Shown: one piece after another, positions 1-9,393 of the stretch
Position numbering within the stretch: the first letter of the stretch is position 1
Layout: each line of letters starts with the position of its first letter
Assembly (NCBI RefSeq): GCF_014905555.1
Contig: NZ_BNGS01000004.1
Coordinates: forward strand, 558,001 to 622,000
Length of the DNA stretch: 64,000 bases
Direction of reading: 5' to 3'
From: Streptomyces sp. Y2F8-2
GTDB lineage: Bacteria; Actinomycetota; Actinomycetes; Streptomycetales; Streptomycetaceae
The notes under the pieces: generated by a model
What the model saw: only the letters and a program-made list of their open reading frames with translations
Database searches by the model: none
Told to the model about the DNA's origin: nothing
Position numbers and translations under genes: made by a program

Positions 1-878
1 CGCTCTCCATAGATGTCCGTCAACCTGATCGCGCTGCCGCACCCGCTGCCGTCGGCGGAAATGAAGTAGTTGTAGTCGGTGCGGGGCAGTTGCCGCCAGC
101 CGCCGGAGGTGCGGACCTCCAGCCGCGTGACCGGATTCCTGTGGCCGATCGCCTGGATGCCGCACCAATAGGGGCTGGACCCGGACTTGTACCTGATGGA
201 AATCGTGTCGGACGTGCTGGGGCTCAGCAGGCTCCAGGTGATCGGAATCCGGCCGACCCTGAGGTCGGCGAGTTCGGCGAAGGCCTGTTGGCTGAGGTCG
301 AGTTGCCCGGGCGCGCAGGGCAGGGGGCACTCGTTGGTGATCCGCACCGTGACGGAGTTGCCGTTGGCCGCCCGGACGAGCACGTACGCACCGCACGCCC
401 TGGACGTCTCGTAGTCGGTGGTGTTCATCGCCGCGATCATGAGGTCGGGGCTGGGGCCGAACAGACAGGCGCCGTCCCCGTTCCCGGCCTCGTAGGCGGT
501 GGCGACTCCTCGGTAGGTGGTCCCGGGCTGAATCCGTCCCGCCGACGAGGTCGTGGTGGACGCAGTTCGCGGGGGCCGCGGCCTGTGAGTGGGAGAGGGC
601 TCATCTGCCGGGGTGGTCGCAGAAGCCGTCGAGGTCGGGGTGCCAGTCGGTCTCGGGGAGCCAGGAGCGGTCGGGGTAGCCGTCTTGGTTGCGGCGGTGG
701 CTCCCACTCGGGTGGCGACGGGTGCGGCCGCCGCAGACCGTGCATCGACCTTGCGGTCGGGCAGCAACGCCACCACCAGGGTGGCGAGAACGCCCGCGGC
801 GGTCAGCCCCAAGACGGTGCCCAGCATGATCCTGCGTCTGTGCCTGCGCTGCCGCGCGGCCCGCCTCGCTGTCTTCAT
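1..878 (-). CDS. Expansin-like (EXLX1-type) cell wall-loosening protein, 3' end beyond window
   Basis: About 292 residues are visible and the C terminus runs off the left edge. Residues 18-40 form one hydrophobic membrane or signal segment after a very Arg-rich start. Residues 45-115 are a Pro/Thr/Ala linker. A double-psi beta-barrel follows from about 118 to 215, with GVATAY, CGAYVLV, the CPLPC pair and GQLDLS, whose Asp194 matches the conserved expansin acid. The rest resembles the CBM63 domain (IPITW, YWCGIQAIGH, LEVR). Known bacterial expansins loosen cellulose/xyloglucan contacts without hydrolysis; that role is inferred here. An in-frame GTG sits immediately upstream of the chosen ATG. 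Expansins are usually small secreted proteins, so the poly-Thr linker after an N-terminal hydrophobic segment suggests a cell-surface anchored form. It diverges from the GH3/CE7/GH1/GH31 run. Confidence 0.85.
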   Translation of the reverse strand, partial: MKTARRAARQRRHRRRIMLGTVLGLTAAGVLATLVVALLPDRKVDARSAAAAPVATRVGATAATKTATPTAPGSPRPTGTPTSTASATTPADEPSPTHRPRPPRTASTTTSSAGRIQPGTTYRGVATAYEAGNGDGACLFGPSPDLMIAAMNTTDYETSRACGAYVLVRAANGNSVTVRITNECPLPCAPGQLDLSQQAFAELADLRVGRIPITWSLLSPSTSDTISIRYKSGSSPYWCGIQAIGHRNPVTRLEVRTSGGWRQLPRTDYNYFISADGSGCGSAIRLTDIYGE

Positions 879-961
879 CACCCGTCCGTTCGGAACATCG
901 AGCTGATAGTGCACTGCTCAGTGACCGCAGGAAGGGAAAAGGTTGCCGGCTTCTTCATCGC

Positions 962-1135
962 TCATCCGTTCTGGAAGATCGAGCCGGTGCCCCCCTGGTG
1001 GCCGCCGGTGGGCGGGTGGTTGCCGTTGTTCACGGAGGAGTAGTAGTTGCCGCAGGTATCCGCCGGAGCCGGGCCGGGGCACCCGGAGGCGGACAGCAGG
1101 CCGCCACTGCGAGTCGATGCGCTTCGACAAGCATT
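962..1135 (-). pseudogene. C-terminal fragment of an unidentified secreted-type protein
   Basis: The minus strand holds a short open stretch without a usable start, ending in a Gly/Asn/His-rich tail (GNYYSSVNNGNHPP then GGHQGGTG) with two Cys. The low-complexity tail looks like the end of an extracellular protein rather than random frame. A stop codon lies just upstream in frame. Family not recognised; it may be a leftover of a deleted gene next to the expansin gene. Confidence 0.3.
1115..1128. promoter_or_regulatory. Candidate LacI-family operator 1 (TCGATGCGCTTCGA)
   Basis: One mismatch from the perfect 14-bp palindrome at 1317-1330. The central GCGC flanked by TCGA arms is typical of LacI-family glycoside regulators (CebR/BxlR-like sites). 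It lies between the expansin and GH3 genes. No LacI gene is in the window. Confidence 0.5.
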
Positions 1136-1288
1136 AACTTAACGTCCGCTTTCACACCCCACAAGTGGTCGCCACGCAACTCGCGTTCTTCTCCCCGGCA
1201 CCGGTCCGGACCTGGCCAGTCCTCAGAGTTGTCCGAGCATTCAGGCAGTTGAGACGGGTTGAGCGACGGTGAAATGCTCACCGGCCGA

Positions 1289-1294
1289 TTGACA
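1289..1294 (+). promoter_or_regulatory. Possible -35 element TTGACA for the GH3 gene
   Basis: A perfect TTGACA lies 20 bases before the palindrome at 1317. A convincing -10 is not seen; the weak candidate around 1311-1316 would be overlapped by the operator, which fits repression by blocking. Confidence 0.35.
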
Positions 1295-1316
1295 GCCCGG
1301 CTGCTCCATGTCACTT

Positions 1317-1330
1317 TCGAAGCGCTTCGA
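1317..1330. promoter_or_regulatory. Candidate LacI-family operator 2 (TCGAAGCGCTTCGA)
   Basis: Perfect 14-bp palindrome 60 bases before the chosen GH3 start. Its position argues that the longer open frame beginning at 1259 is not translated from there. It probably lets a LacI-type repressor sense an oligosaccharide inducer. Confidence 0.65.
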
Positions 1331-1390
1331 CAACCTGCACTACCGCCATACGCTTCCGCTTCCTCGCTCATCGCCCAAGGGGTTGCCACC

Positions 1391-4261
1391 GTGAACAGCC
1401 CGTCCAAGCGCGCCCTGCCCGAAGCAGGGTCGCCGTTCCGCGATCCCGCGCTTCCGACGAGCAAGCGCGTCGACGACCTGCTCGGCCGGCTCACGCTGGA
1501 CGAGCGGCTGGCCATGCTGCACCAGTACGCCCCGGCCGTCCCGCGCCTGGGCATCGCCTCGTTCCGCACGGGAACAGAGGCGTTGCACGGTGTCGCCGGG
1601 CTGGGGGTGGCGACCGTCTTTCCCCAGGCCGTGGGGCTGGGGGCCTCGTGGGACGAGGATCTGGTGCGCGCCGTCGCCGAAGCGGTCTCGGTCGAAGTGC
1701 GCGCTTTCCACCGGCACCGGCCGACCCCGACCGGGTCCGGCACCAACGGCCTGCAGATCTGGTCGCCCGTGGTGAACCTGCTGCGCGATCCCAGGTGGGG
1801 CCGCAACGAGGAGGGCTACTCCGAGGACCCGCTGCACACCGCACGCCTCGGTACCGCGTACTGCCGGGGCCTGGCCGGCGACCATCCCGACTTCCTGCGC
1901 GCCGCCCCGGTGCTCAAGCACTTCCTCGCCTACAACAACGAGAACGATCGCTGTATCACCTCCTCCGGCCTGCGCCCCCGCGTGCTGCACGAGTACGACC
2001 TGGCAGCCTTCCGCCCGATCATCGCCTCCGGCGCGGCCACCGGCGCGATGGCCGCCTACAACCTGGTCAACGGCCGCCCCTGCCACGTCAGTCCGCTCAT
2101 CGAGGACGAGCTGCGGCGCTGGGCTCGGCAGACCGGCCACGAGCTGTTCGTGGTCAGCGACGAGCAGGCGCCCTCCAACCTGGTGGAGATGGAGCACTAC
2201 TTCGAGGACCACGCCACGTCCCACGCCGCCGCGCTGAAAGCCGGCATCGACAGTTTCACCGACCACCGCGAGGACAGCGCGACCGTGACCGGCCGACTGC
2301 GCGAGGCGCTCGAGCGCGGACTGATCGAGGAGGAGGACGTGAACCGGGCGGTGCGCCGCCAGCTGCAACTCCGCTTCCGCCTCGGTGAGTTCGACCCCGA
2401 CCTCGACCCCTACGCCGGCATCGGCCCGGAGGTGATCGACTGCCCCGAGCACCGCGCCCTCGCCCGGCGCGCCGCGACCGAGTCGGTGGTGCTGCTCAAG
2501 AACGACGGCCTGCTGCCCCTGAATCCGGAGCGAGCACCACGAATAGCCGTCATCGGGCCGCACGCCGACACCCTGTACGAGGACTGGTACAGCGGCACCC
2601 TTCCGTACCAGGTCGGCATCGCGACCGGCCTGCGCGCCGCGCTCGCGCAGGCGGGCGGCGAGGTGGTCTGCGTGCAGGGTGCCGACCGGATCGCGCTGCG
2701 CTCCCGCACCTCCGGCGAGCCGCTGGGTGCGGCCGCCTTCGACGTCCAGGAGTGGGGCGACGGCGTCCTCACCCTGTGCGAGGCCGTGACCGGCCGCTAC
2801 CTCGGCCTTCAGGACGACGCCTCGCTCGTCGCCGAACAGACGCTGCTGAAGAACTGGTTCGTCAACGAGACCTTCCGTCTGGAGCCCGCCCCGGACGGTG
2901 AGGGCGGCACCTTCCTGCTCCGCAACGTGCGCACCGGCCGCTACGCCGCCCTCGATCCCGCCGACGGCCGGGTGCGCGTCACCGCCGAGAGCCCCGCGAC
3001 GGCCGAGCGCTGGCAGCGAGAACTGCTGCGCGACGGAGCGGCCGAAGCGCGGGCCGTCGCCGAGGAAGCCGACGTGGCGATCGTCGTCCTTGGCAACCAC
3101 CCGATGATCAACGGCCGCGAGACCGAGGACCGTACCGGGATCGCCCTGCCCGAGACCCAGGAAGCGTTGTTGCGCACGGTTGCCGCGGTCCGCCCGGAGA
3201 CGGCGCTGGTCGTCATGAGCAGTTACCCCTACGCCGTCGACTGGGCCGACGCCCACCTGCCGGCCGTGCTGTGGACTTCGCACGGCGGCCAGGAGACCGG
3301 CCGCGCGCTGGCCGCGGTGCTGCTCGGCGAGGCCGACCCGGCCGGGCGGCTGCCGCAGACCTGGTACCGCGGCGACGACGAACTGCCGCACCCACTCGAC
3401 TACGACATCATCAACGCGGGCTGGACGTACCAGTACCACCGGGCCGCACCCCTCTACCCCTTCGGACACGGCCTGTCGTACACCGACTTCGCCCACCGCG
3501 ACCTGCGGCTCTCCGCGGACTCCATGACCCAGGACGGCTCGGTGGACGTCACGGTGACGCTGGCCGACACCGGCTTCCGGCCCGGAAGCGAGGTCGTCCA
3601 GCTCTACGTCCGGCCCCTGAACCCCCGCTACCGGGCGCCCCGGCTGCGGCTGGCCGACTTCCGCAAGGTCCGGCTCGACCCGGGCGAGAGCAGGGAGCTC
3701 ACCTTCCGGCTCCCCGCCGAACGGCTCGCCCACTGGGACGTCACCACCGGAGCCTTCACCGTCGACCCCGGCGACTACGAGGTGCTGCTCGCGCGCTCCG
3801 CCGAGAACATCGTCGGCAGCACGCGGCTCACCGTGACCGGGCCCGCGCCCAGCCCCCGTGCGGTCGTCGACCGGCGTACCCTGGCCGTCGACTTCGACGA
3901 CCACGCGGACATCACCCTCGTCGACGCCACCCGAGCCTCCGGCGACGCGGTCGCCCCCGCAGATCCGGCGCGCCCCGCGACGCTGCTGTTCCGCTCTGCC
4001 GACCTGACCGGAGCGGCCCGGGTCGAGGCCGAGGTCGCCCGCGAGGGCGACACTGCAGGCGAGGCGAGCGTGGAGGTGCGGGCGGGCGAGCGGAAGCTGG
4101 CACGGATCGCGGTGCCGGTCACCGGCGACCAGTACGCCTGGACCACGGTCACCACGGAACTGTCCGGCGTCGAAACCGGCCTGCACGACCTGACCTTGGT
4201 CCTCCACGGCCGCATCCGCCTCGCAGCGTTCCGCTTCGACTCGTCGCAGGCGAACGGCTGA
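1391..4261 (+). CDS. Glycoside hydrolase family 3 beta-glucosidase/beta-xylosidase
   Basis: The 956-residue protein starts at GTG, 8 bases after AAGGGG; this start leaves the operator untranslated. The GH3 N-terminal barrel includes LKHFLAYNNEN and the VVSDEQ motif with catalytic Asp257. The alpha/beta sandwich follows (VVLLKNDGLLPL, SYPYAVDWA, PFGHGLSYT). Inserted near residues 450-550 is a fascin-like stretch with LRNVRTGRYAALD. A fibronectin-III-like domain follows (VTLADTGFRPGSEVVQLYV), and the last 120 residues look like a CBM6-type jelly roll. There is no signal peptide, so it should act in the cytosol on imported oligosaccharides, removing non-reducing beta-glucosyl or beta-xylosyl units. 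First gene of a GH3-CE7-GH1-GH31 run. Confidence 0.9.
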   Translation: MNSPSKRALPEAGSPFRDPALPTSKRVDDLLGRLTLDERLAMLHQYAPAVPRLGIASFRTGTEALHGVAGLGVATVFPQAVGLGASWDEDLVRAVAEAVSVEVRAFHRHRPTPTGSGTNGLQIWSPVVNLLRDPRWGRNEEGYSEDPLHTARLGTAYCRGLAGDHPDFLRAAPVLKHFLAYNNENDRCITSSGLRPRVLHEYDLAAFRPIIASGAATGAMAAYNLVNGRPCHVSPLIEDELRRWARQTGHELFVVSDEQAPSNLVEMEHYFEDHATSHAAALKAGIDSFTDHREDSATVTGRLREALERGLIEEEDVNRAVRRQLQLRFRLGEFDPDLDPYAGIGPEVIDCPEHRALARRAATESVVLLKNDGLLPLNPERAPRIAVIGPHADTLYEDWYSGTLPYQVGIATGLRAALAQAGGEVVCVQGADRIALRSRTSGEPLGAAAFDVQEWGDGVLTLCEAVTGRYLGLQDDASLVAEQTLLKNWFVNETFRLEPAPDGEGGTFLLRNVRTGRYAALDPADGRVRVTAESPATAERWQRELLRDGAAEARAVAEEADVAIVVLGNHPMINGRETEDRTGIALPETQEALLRTVAAVRPETALVVMSSYPYAVDWADAHLPAVLWTSHGGQETGRALAAVLLGEADPAGRLPQTWYRGDDELPHPLDYDIINAGWTYQYHRAAPLYPFGHGLSYTDFAHRDLRLSADSMTQDGSVDVTVTLADTGFRPGSEVVQLYVRPLNPRYRAPRLRLADFRKVRLDPGESRELTFRLPAERLAHWDVTTGAFTVDPGDYEVLLARSAENIVGSTRLTVTGPAPSPRAVVDRRTLAVDFDDHADITLVDATRASGDAVAPADPARPATLLFRSADLTGAARVEAEVAREGDTAGEASVEVRAGERKLARIAVPVTGDQYAWTTVTTELSGVETGLHDLTLVLHGRIRLAAFRFDSSQANG

Positions 4262-4394
4262 GCGTCCGCCTCCCAGACCGGCGGCCGCTCGTCCTCGGGT
4301 GATGACGGGCCGCCGTCCACGCCCAGGAGCTCCCGTGCTGTTCACGTTCCATCACCCCGCCGCTTCACCGTCTCTCCATCCGGAGGAAGTCCCC

Positions 4395-5378
4395 ATGCCC
4401 CTCACCGACCTCGGCCATGACGAACTCGTCGGCTACCGACCGGTGTCCACCGCACCGCACGACTTCGACGCCTTCTGGCAGCGCACCCTCGACGACGCCC
4501 GGTCACAGGGCGGAGCGGTGAAGGCCGAGCGCGTCACCGACCGGTTCCGGCTGCGCACCGTCGAAGTGGACGACGTGCGCTTCCCCGGCTGGAACGGCGA
4601 ACCGGTGGCCGCCTGGCTGCTCCGCCCGCGCGGAGCCGAAGGGCTGCTGCCCGTCGTCGTCACCTACATCGGCTACTCCGGCGGCCGCGGCCTGCCCACC
4701 GACCACCTCTTCTGGTCCGCGGCCGGCTACGCCCAGCTCGTCGTCGACAGCCGCGGCCAGGGCCACGACACCCCGGACCGGACCCTGGGCGACGGCACCC
4801 AGTGGGCCGAGGGGTTCATGACCCGCGGTATCGACTCGCCCGAGAACTACTACTACCGGCGCCTGATGACCGACTGCGCGCGGGCGGTGGACGCCGTCGC
4901 GGAACTGCCCGGCCTCGACGCCCGCCGGGTCGTGGTCGCCGGCGGCAGCCAGGGCGGCGGACTGGCCCTCGCCGCCGCCGGACTCCTCGGGGACAGGGTG
5001 GCGGCGGTGATGCCCGACGTGCCGTTCCTGTGCCACTTCCGCCGCGCCGTCCAGATCACCGGCGAGGGCCCCTACCCGGAAATCGCCAAGTACCTGCGCT
5101 GGCACAGCCGCCACCGCGTGGAGCCGACCTTCGCCACCCTCGACTACTTCGACGGCGTCCACTTCGCTCAACGGGCCACCGCACCGGCCCTGTTCAGCGT
5201 CGGCCTGATGGATCCGATCTGCCCGGCCTCCACGGTCTACGCCGCCTTCAACCACTACGCGGGTGAGGACCGGACCATGACCGTCTGGCCTTTCGCCGAC
5301 CACGGCGGCGGCTGCGGCTCCAACCCACCCGTGCAACTGGACTGGCTGGCCGAGCGCGGGCTCGCACCCGAGCAGTGA
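4395..5378 (+). CDS. CE7 acetyl xylan esterase / cephalosporin-C deacetylase
   Basis: 327 residues; the ATG at 4395 is preceded by GGAGGAA at good spacing, so longer upstream starts were not used. The alpha/beta hydrolase fold has nucleophile Ser185 in GGSQGG, the acid in LMDPICPAS and the His in DHGGG, the CE7 pattern. The RGQG motif (VDSRGQGHD) forms the family's oxyanion region. CE7 enzymes are intracellular hexamers that deacetylate xylo-oligosaccharides and other small acetylated sugars. The absence of a signal peptide agrees. It lies 133 bases after GH3 and would strip acetyl groups so neighbouring glycosidases can work. Confidence 0.9.
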   Translation: MPLTDLGHDELVGYRPVSTAPHDFDAFWQRTLDDARSQGGAVKAERVTDRFRLRTVEVDDVRFPGWNGEPVAAWLLRPRGAEGLLPVVVTYIGYSGGRGLPTDHLFWSAAGYAQLVVDSRGQGHDTPDRTLGDGTQWAEGFMTRGIDSPENYYYRRLMTDCARAVDAVAELPGLDARRVVVAGGSQGGGLALAAAGLLGDRVAAVMPDVPFLCHFRRAVQITGEGPYPEIAKYLRWHSRHRVEPTFATLDYFDGVHFAQRATAPALFSVGLMDPICPASTVYAAFNHYAGEDRTMTVWPFADHGGGCGSNPPVQLDWLAERGLAPEQ

Positions 5379-5607
5379 CCTCTGCACCACAGCCACCCGT
5401 CTCCGTTCGGGGAACGACCGTCTCACCCGACCGCGAACGGCTGCTGACGCGGACGCCGCCCGGGCGTCACACCAGCGGCCCCACCGCACACACGGAGCAG
5501 CACTCCGCCCGGGCCGCCTCCGCCACCGTGCGCCGTCGGCATGTCCGCCGGCTGACCACGAGCTGGTATCAGCCACTACTTCGACGAGACCCACGAGGTG
5601 CCCCCAC

Positions 5608-7008
5608 GTGAGTTCCCCGCACTTCCCGGTACTGCCCCCCGGCTTCCGTTTCGGCGCCGCCACCGCGGCCTACCAGATCGAGGGTGCCCACGACGAGGAC
5701 GGGCGTGGCCCGTCCATCTGGGACACCTTCAGTCACAGCCCCGGGCGTACGCTCGGGGGCGCCACGGGCGACACCGCCTGCGACCACTACCACCGCCACC
5801 GCGAGGACGTCGCCCTGCTGCGCGAGCTCGGCGTGGACGGCTACCGCTTCTCGATCGCCTGGTCCCGGCTGCTGCCCCAGGGCACCGGACCGATCAACCA
5901 CAAGGGCCTGGACTTCTACGACCGCCTGATCGACGAGCTGCTGGCCGCCGGGGTCTCACCCGCGGTCACCCTCTACCACTGGGACCTGCCACAGGCCCTT
6001 GAGGACCGTGGAGGCTGGCGCGCACGAGAGACCGCCGAGGCGTTCGCGCGGTACGCGGCCCTCGCCGCCGAGCGCTACGGCGACCGGGTGGACCGCTGGA
6101 TCACGCTCAACGAGCCCTACTGCTCGGCCTTCGTGGGCTACGCCGAGGGGCGGCACGCGCCTGGGGCCGAGGAGGGCCGCGGCGCGCTCGCGGCCGCACA
6201 CCACCTGTTGGTCGCCCACGGCCTCGCGGTGCGGGAGCTGCGAGCCGCAGGCGCACGGGAAATCGGGATCACCCTCAACCTCGACCGCATCCATGCCGCC
6301 TCCGACCGGCCCGAGGACCGTGCCGCCCTGCGTCGTGCCGAGACCCTCCACAACGACATCTGGACGGAACCGCTCCTTGCCGGGCGCTACCCCCTGCACG
6401 AGGCCGAGACCTGGGCCGGACTCGCCGACGGCCCCTGGCGGCTGCCGGGCGACCTGGACCTGATCGGTGCTCCGCTGGACTTCCTCGGCGTCAACTTCTA
6501 CCGGCCCTTCACCGTGGCCGCCGCGCCGCACCGCGTGGCCGACCCCGAACAGCGCACCGCCGTGGACATCGGCGTGGCCGAGCTGGACCCGTACGGCACC
6601 CGCCACACGACCATGGGCTGGCCGGTCGTCCCGACCGCGTTCACCGAGCTGCTCTGCGGCCTCCACGCCCGCTACCCGCAGGCGCCGCCGATCTGGATCA
6701 CCGAGAACGGCTCGGCGGAGGCCGACACGGTCTCACCCGACGGCCAGGTCCACGACCCCGACCGCATCGGGTACCTCGCCGACCACCTCACCGCCGTGGC
6801 CGACGCCATCGCCGCCGGTGTGGACGTACGCGGCTACTACGCCTGGTCGCTGCTGGACAACTTCGAGTGGGCACGCGGCTACGACCAGCGTTTCGGCCTC
6901 GTCCACGTCGACTACGGCACCCTGGCCCGCACCCCCAAGGACAGCTACCACTGGTACCGGGGTCTGATCGCCGCGCACCGCGCGCGCACGGAGGAACCTG
7001 CCCGATGA
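5608..7008 (+). CDS. GH1 beta-glucosidase
   Basis: 466 residues from a GTG with CGAGGTG 8 bases upstream. The GH1 N-terminal signature is complete (FRFGAATAAYQIEGA). The acid/base is Glu169 in TLNEPY and the nucleophile Glu366 in WITENGS; the aglycone-end motif GYYAWSLLDNFEW is intact. Length is normal for the family. Cytosolic, cleaving beta-glucosyl units from cello- or xyloglucan-derived oligosaccharides. Its stop overlaps the start of the GH31 gene by four bases (ATGA), so the two are translationally coupled. Confidence 0.93.
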   Translation: MSSPHFPVLPPGFRFGAATAAYQIEGAHDEDGRGPSIWDTFSHSPGRTLGGATGDTACDHYHRHREDVALLRELGVDGYRFSIAWSRLLPQGTGPINHKGLDFYDRLIDELLAAGVSPAVTLYHWDLPQALEDRGGWRARETAEAFARYAALAAERYGDRVDRWITLNEPYCSAFVGYAEGRHAPGAEEGRGALAAAHHLLVAHGLAVRELRAAGAREIGITLNLDRIHAASDRPEDRAALRRAETLHNDIWTEPLLAGRYPLHEAETWAGLADGPWRLPGDLDLIGAPLDFLGVNFYRPFTVAAAPHRVADPEQRTAVDIGVAELDPYGTRHTTMGWPVVPTAFTELLCGLHARYPQAPPIWITENGSAEADTVSPDGQVHDPDRIGYLADHLTAVADAIAAGVDVRGYYAWSLLDNFEWARGYDQRFGLVHVDYGTLARTPKDSYHWYRGLIAAHRARTEEPAR

Positions 7009-9284
7009 AGTTCACCGACGGCTACTGGCTGATGCGTCCCGGCTGCACGGCCCGCTACGCCGCCGAGGTCGCCGACGTCCGCGCCGAGGACCACCGGATG
7101 ACCCTGTACGCGCCCGTGAAACACGTGAGCCGGCGCGGGCAGACGCTCAACAGCCCGCTGCTGACGGTGGAGTGCTGGTCCCCGGCCGAGGGGGTCATCG
7201 GTGTGCGGACGACCCACCATGCCGGATCGCGCCGGGGCCCGGAGTTCGCGTTGCCCGGCGCCGGTGTGCATGTCGGCAAGGTGCGCCGGGACGGAGCGGT
7301 GCTGGAGCTGGTCTCCGGCGAACTGACGCTGCGCGTGGACACGGAACAGCCGTGGCGGCTGGAGTTCACCGCCGACGGACGGGTGCTGACCTCCGCGGAC
7401 GAGCGCGGCACGGGGTTCGTCACCGACGGTGAAGGCCGCCACCACATGCTCGGCCAGCTCTCGTTGGGAGTCGGAGAACTGGTCTACGGCCTGGGGGAGC
7501 GGTTCACTCCGTTCGTCAAGAACGGCCAGACGGTCGACATCTGGCAGGCCGACGGTGGCACCAGCAGTGAACAGGCCTACAAAAACGTCCCGTTCCACCT
7601 CACCAACCGGGGCTACGGCGTCTTCGTCAACCATCCGGGCAAGGTCAGCTACGAGGTCGGTTCGGAGTCGGTAGGCCAGGTCCAGTTCAGCGTCGAGGAC
7701 CAGTCGCTGGAGTACTTCGTCGTGTACGGCCCCACCCCGAAGCAGATCCTGGAGCGCTACACCGCGCTCAGCGGACGCCCGGCCCTGCCCCCGGCATGGG
7801 CGCTGGGGCTGTGGCTGACCACGTCCTTCACGACCGACTACGACGAGGCCACCGTCAACCGGTTCATCGACGGCATGGCCGAGCGCGGCATTCCGCTGAG
7901 CGTCTTCCACTTCGACTGCTTCTGGATGCGCGCCTACCAGTGGTGCGACTTCGACTGGGACTCCGGAACCTTCCCCGACCCGGAGGGCATGCTGGCCCGG
8001 CTCAAGGAGCGGGGACTGAAGATCTCCGCCTGGATCAACCCGTACATCGCCCAGAAGTCCACGCTGTTCGAAGAGGGCATGCGCGAGGGCCACCTGGTGC
8101 GCCGCCCGGACGGCAGCGTGTGGCAGTGGGACCTGTGGCAGGCCGGCATGGCCCTGGTGGACTTCACCAACCCGGCCGCCCGCGACTGGTACACCGGCAA
8201 ACTGCGCACCCTCCTCGCCCAGGGCGTCGACTGCTTCAAGACCGACTTCGGCGAGCGCATCCCCACCGACGTCGTCTGGCACGACGGCTCCGACCCGGAG
8301 CGGATGCACAACTACTACACCCACCTCTACAACCAGGCCGTCTTCGAGCTGCTGCGCGAGGAGCGCGGCGAGGGCGAGGCCCTGCTCTTCGCCCGCTCGG
8401 CCACCGCCGGCGGCCAGCAGTACCCGGTCCACTGGGGCGGGGACTGCGACTCCCACTTCGGTGCCATGGCCGAGTCGCTGCGCGGCGGCCTCTCCCTCGG
8501 TCTGTCCGGGTTCGGCTTCTGGAGCCACGACATCGGCGGCTTCGAGGGCACCCCCACCCCGATGGTCTTCAAGCGCTGGGTGCAGTTCGGCCTGCTCTCC
8601 TCGCACAGCCGCCTGCACGGCAGCAATTCGTACCGCGTCCCGTGGGACTACGGCGAGGAAGCGGTCGAGGTCACCCGCGAGTTCACCCTCCTCAAGCACC
8701 GCCTCGCCCCCTACCTCCAGCGCGCCGCGCAGCAGGCCCACACCACGGGCGTCCCGGTGATGCGCGCCATGCTGCTGGAGTTCCCCGACGATCCCACCGC
8801 CGCCGTGCTCGACCGGCAGTACATGCTCGGCGACGACCTGCTCGTCGCCCCGGTCTTCTCCGAGGACGGCACGGTGGAGTACTACGTGCCAGAGGGGACG
8901 TGGACGAATGTACTGACCGGCGTCCAGGTCACCGGCCCGCGCTGGGTGCGCGACCACCACGGCTTCCACACCCTGCCGCTGCTCGCCCGCCCCGACTCGG
9001 TCATCCCGTTCGCCGCCGAGGACCAGCGCCCCGTGTCGGCCTGGGCCGACGGTGTCGAGTTGCGGGTCCACGCCTTCGCCGACGGCGCGGAACGCACGCT
9101 GGTGATCCCGCGCGCCGACGGGCCGGGTGAGACGGCCCGCTTCCACCTGCGCCGCGACGGCGACCGCCTGCGGATCACCACCAACACCCCTCATCCCTGG
9201 CAGCTCCGGCTCGGCGGACCGGACGGAACCCTCCACACGAGCCCCGCCGGCACGCCGGCAGCCGACCTGCCCTACCCGCGCTGA
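7005..9284 (+). CDS. GH31 alpha-xylosidase (YicI-like)
   Basis: 759 residues; the ATG at 7005 overlaps the GH1 stop and follows GAGGAA. Start MKFTDGYWLM and overall length resemble YicI. The nucleophile is Asp414 in FKTDFGERIP and the acid/base Asp480 in WGGDCDS, both at positions close to YicI's 416 and 482. A beta-sandwich N-domain (SEQAYKNVPFHLTNRGYGVF) precedes the barrel. YicI-type enzymes release alpha-1,6-xylose from xyloglucan oligosaccharides; placement after GH3, CE7 and GH1 makes a xyloglucan breakdown pathway the simplest reading. Substrate is inferred, not shown. Confidence 0.88.
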   Translation: MKFTDGYWLMRPGCTARYAAEVADVRAEDHRMTLYAPVKHVSRRGQTLNSPLLTVECWSPAEGVIGVRTTHHAGSRRGPEFALPGAGVHVGKVRRDGAVLELVSGELTLRVDTEQPWRLEFTADGRVLTSADERGTGFVTDGEGRHHMLGQLSLGVGELVYGLGERFTPFVKNGQTVDIWQADGGTSSEQAYKNVPFHLTNRGYGVFVNHPGKVSYEVGSESVGQVQFSVEDQSLEYFVVYGPTPKQILERYTALSGRPALPPAWALGLWLTTSFTTDYDEATVNRFIDGMAERGIPLSVFHFDCFWMRAYQWCDFDWDSGTFPDPEGMLARLKERGLKISAWINPYIAQKSTLFEEGMREGHLVRRPDGSVWQWDLWQAGMALVDFTNPAARDWYTGKLRTLLAQGVDCFKTDFGERIPTDVVWHDGSDPERMHNYYTHLYNQAVFELLREERGEGEALLFARSATAGGQQYPVHWGGDCDSHFGAMAESLRGGLSLGLSGFGFWSHDIGGFEGTPTPMVFKRWVQFGLLSSHSRLHGSNSYRVPWDYGEEAVEVTREFTLLKHRLAPYLQRAAQQAHTTGVPVMRAMLLEFPDDPTAAVLDRQYMLGDDLLVAPVFSEDGTVEYYVPEGTWTNVLTGVQVTGPRWVRDHHGFHTLPLLARPDSVIPFAAEDQRPVSAWADGVELRVHAFADGAERTLVIPRADGPGETARFHLRRDGDRLRITTNTPHPWQLRLGGPDGTLHTSPAGTPAADLPYPR

Positions 9285-9393
9285 ACCGAGCACAAGGCGG
9301 TTCCCCTGTTCCCCTGCGCGAGCGCAGCGGAACCGGCTCGGTTCCGTTCGCCACTCCAGTCGATGACCCGACCGCAACCGAAAGCGTGCCGCC

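Noticed and set aside
1259..1390. In-frame extension of the GH3 gene from a TTG
   Set aside because: It would place a perfect operator palindrome inside the coding part, has no ribosome site, and the family fold starts after the GTG at 1391.
1340..4345. 1001-codon minus-strand open frame opposite GH3
   Set aside because: Gly/Arg/Val-rich antisense shadow of a high-GC gene, no domain.
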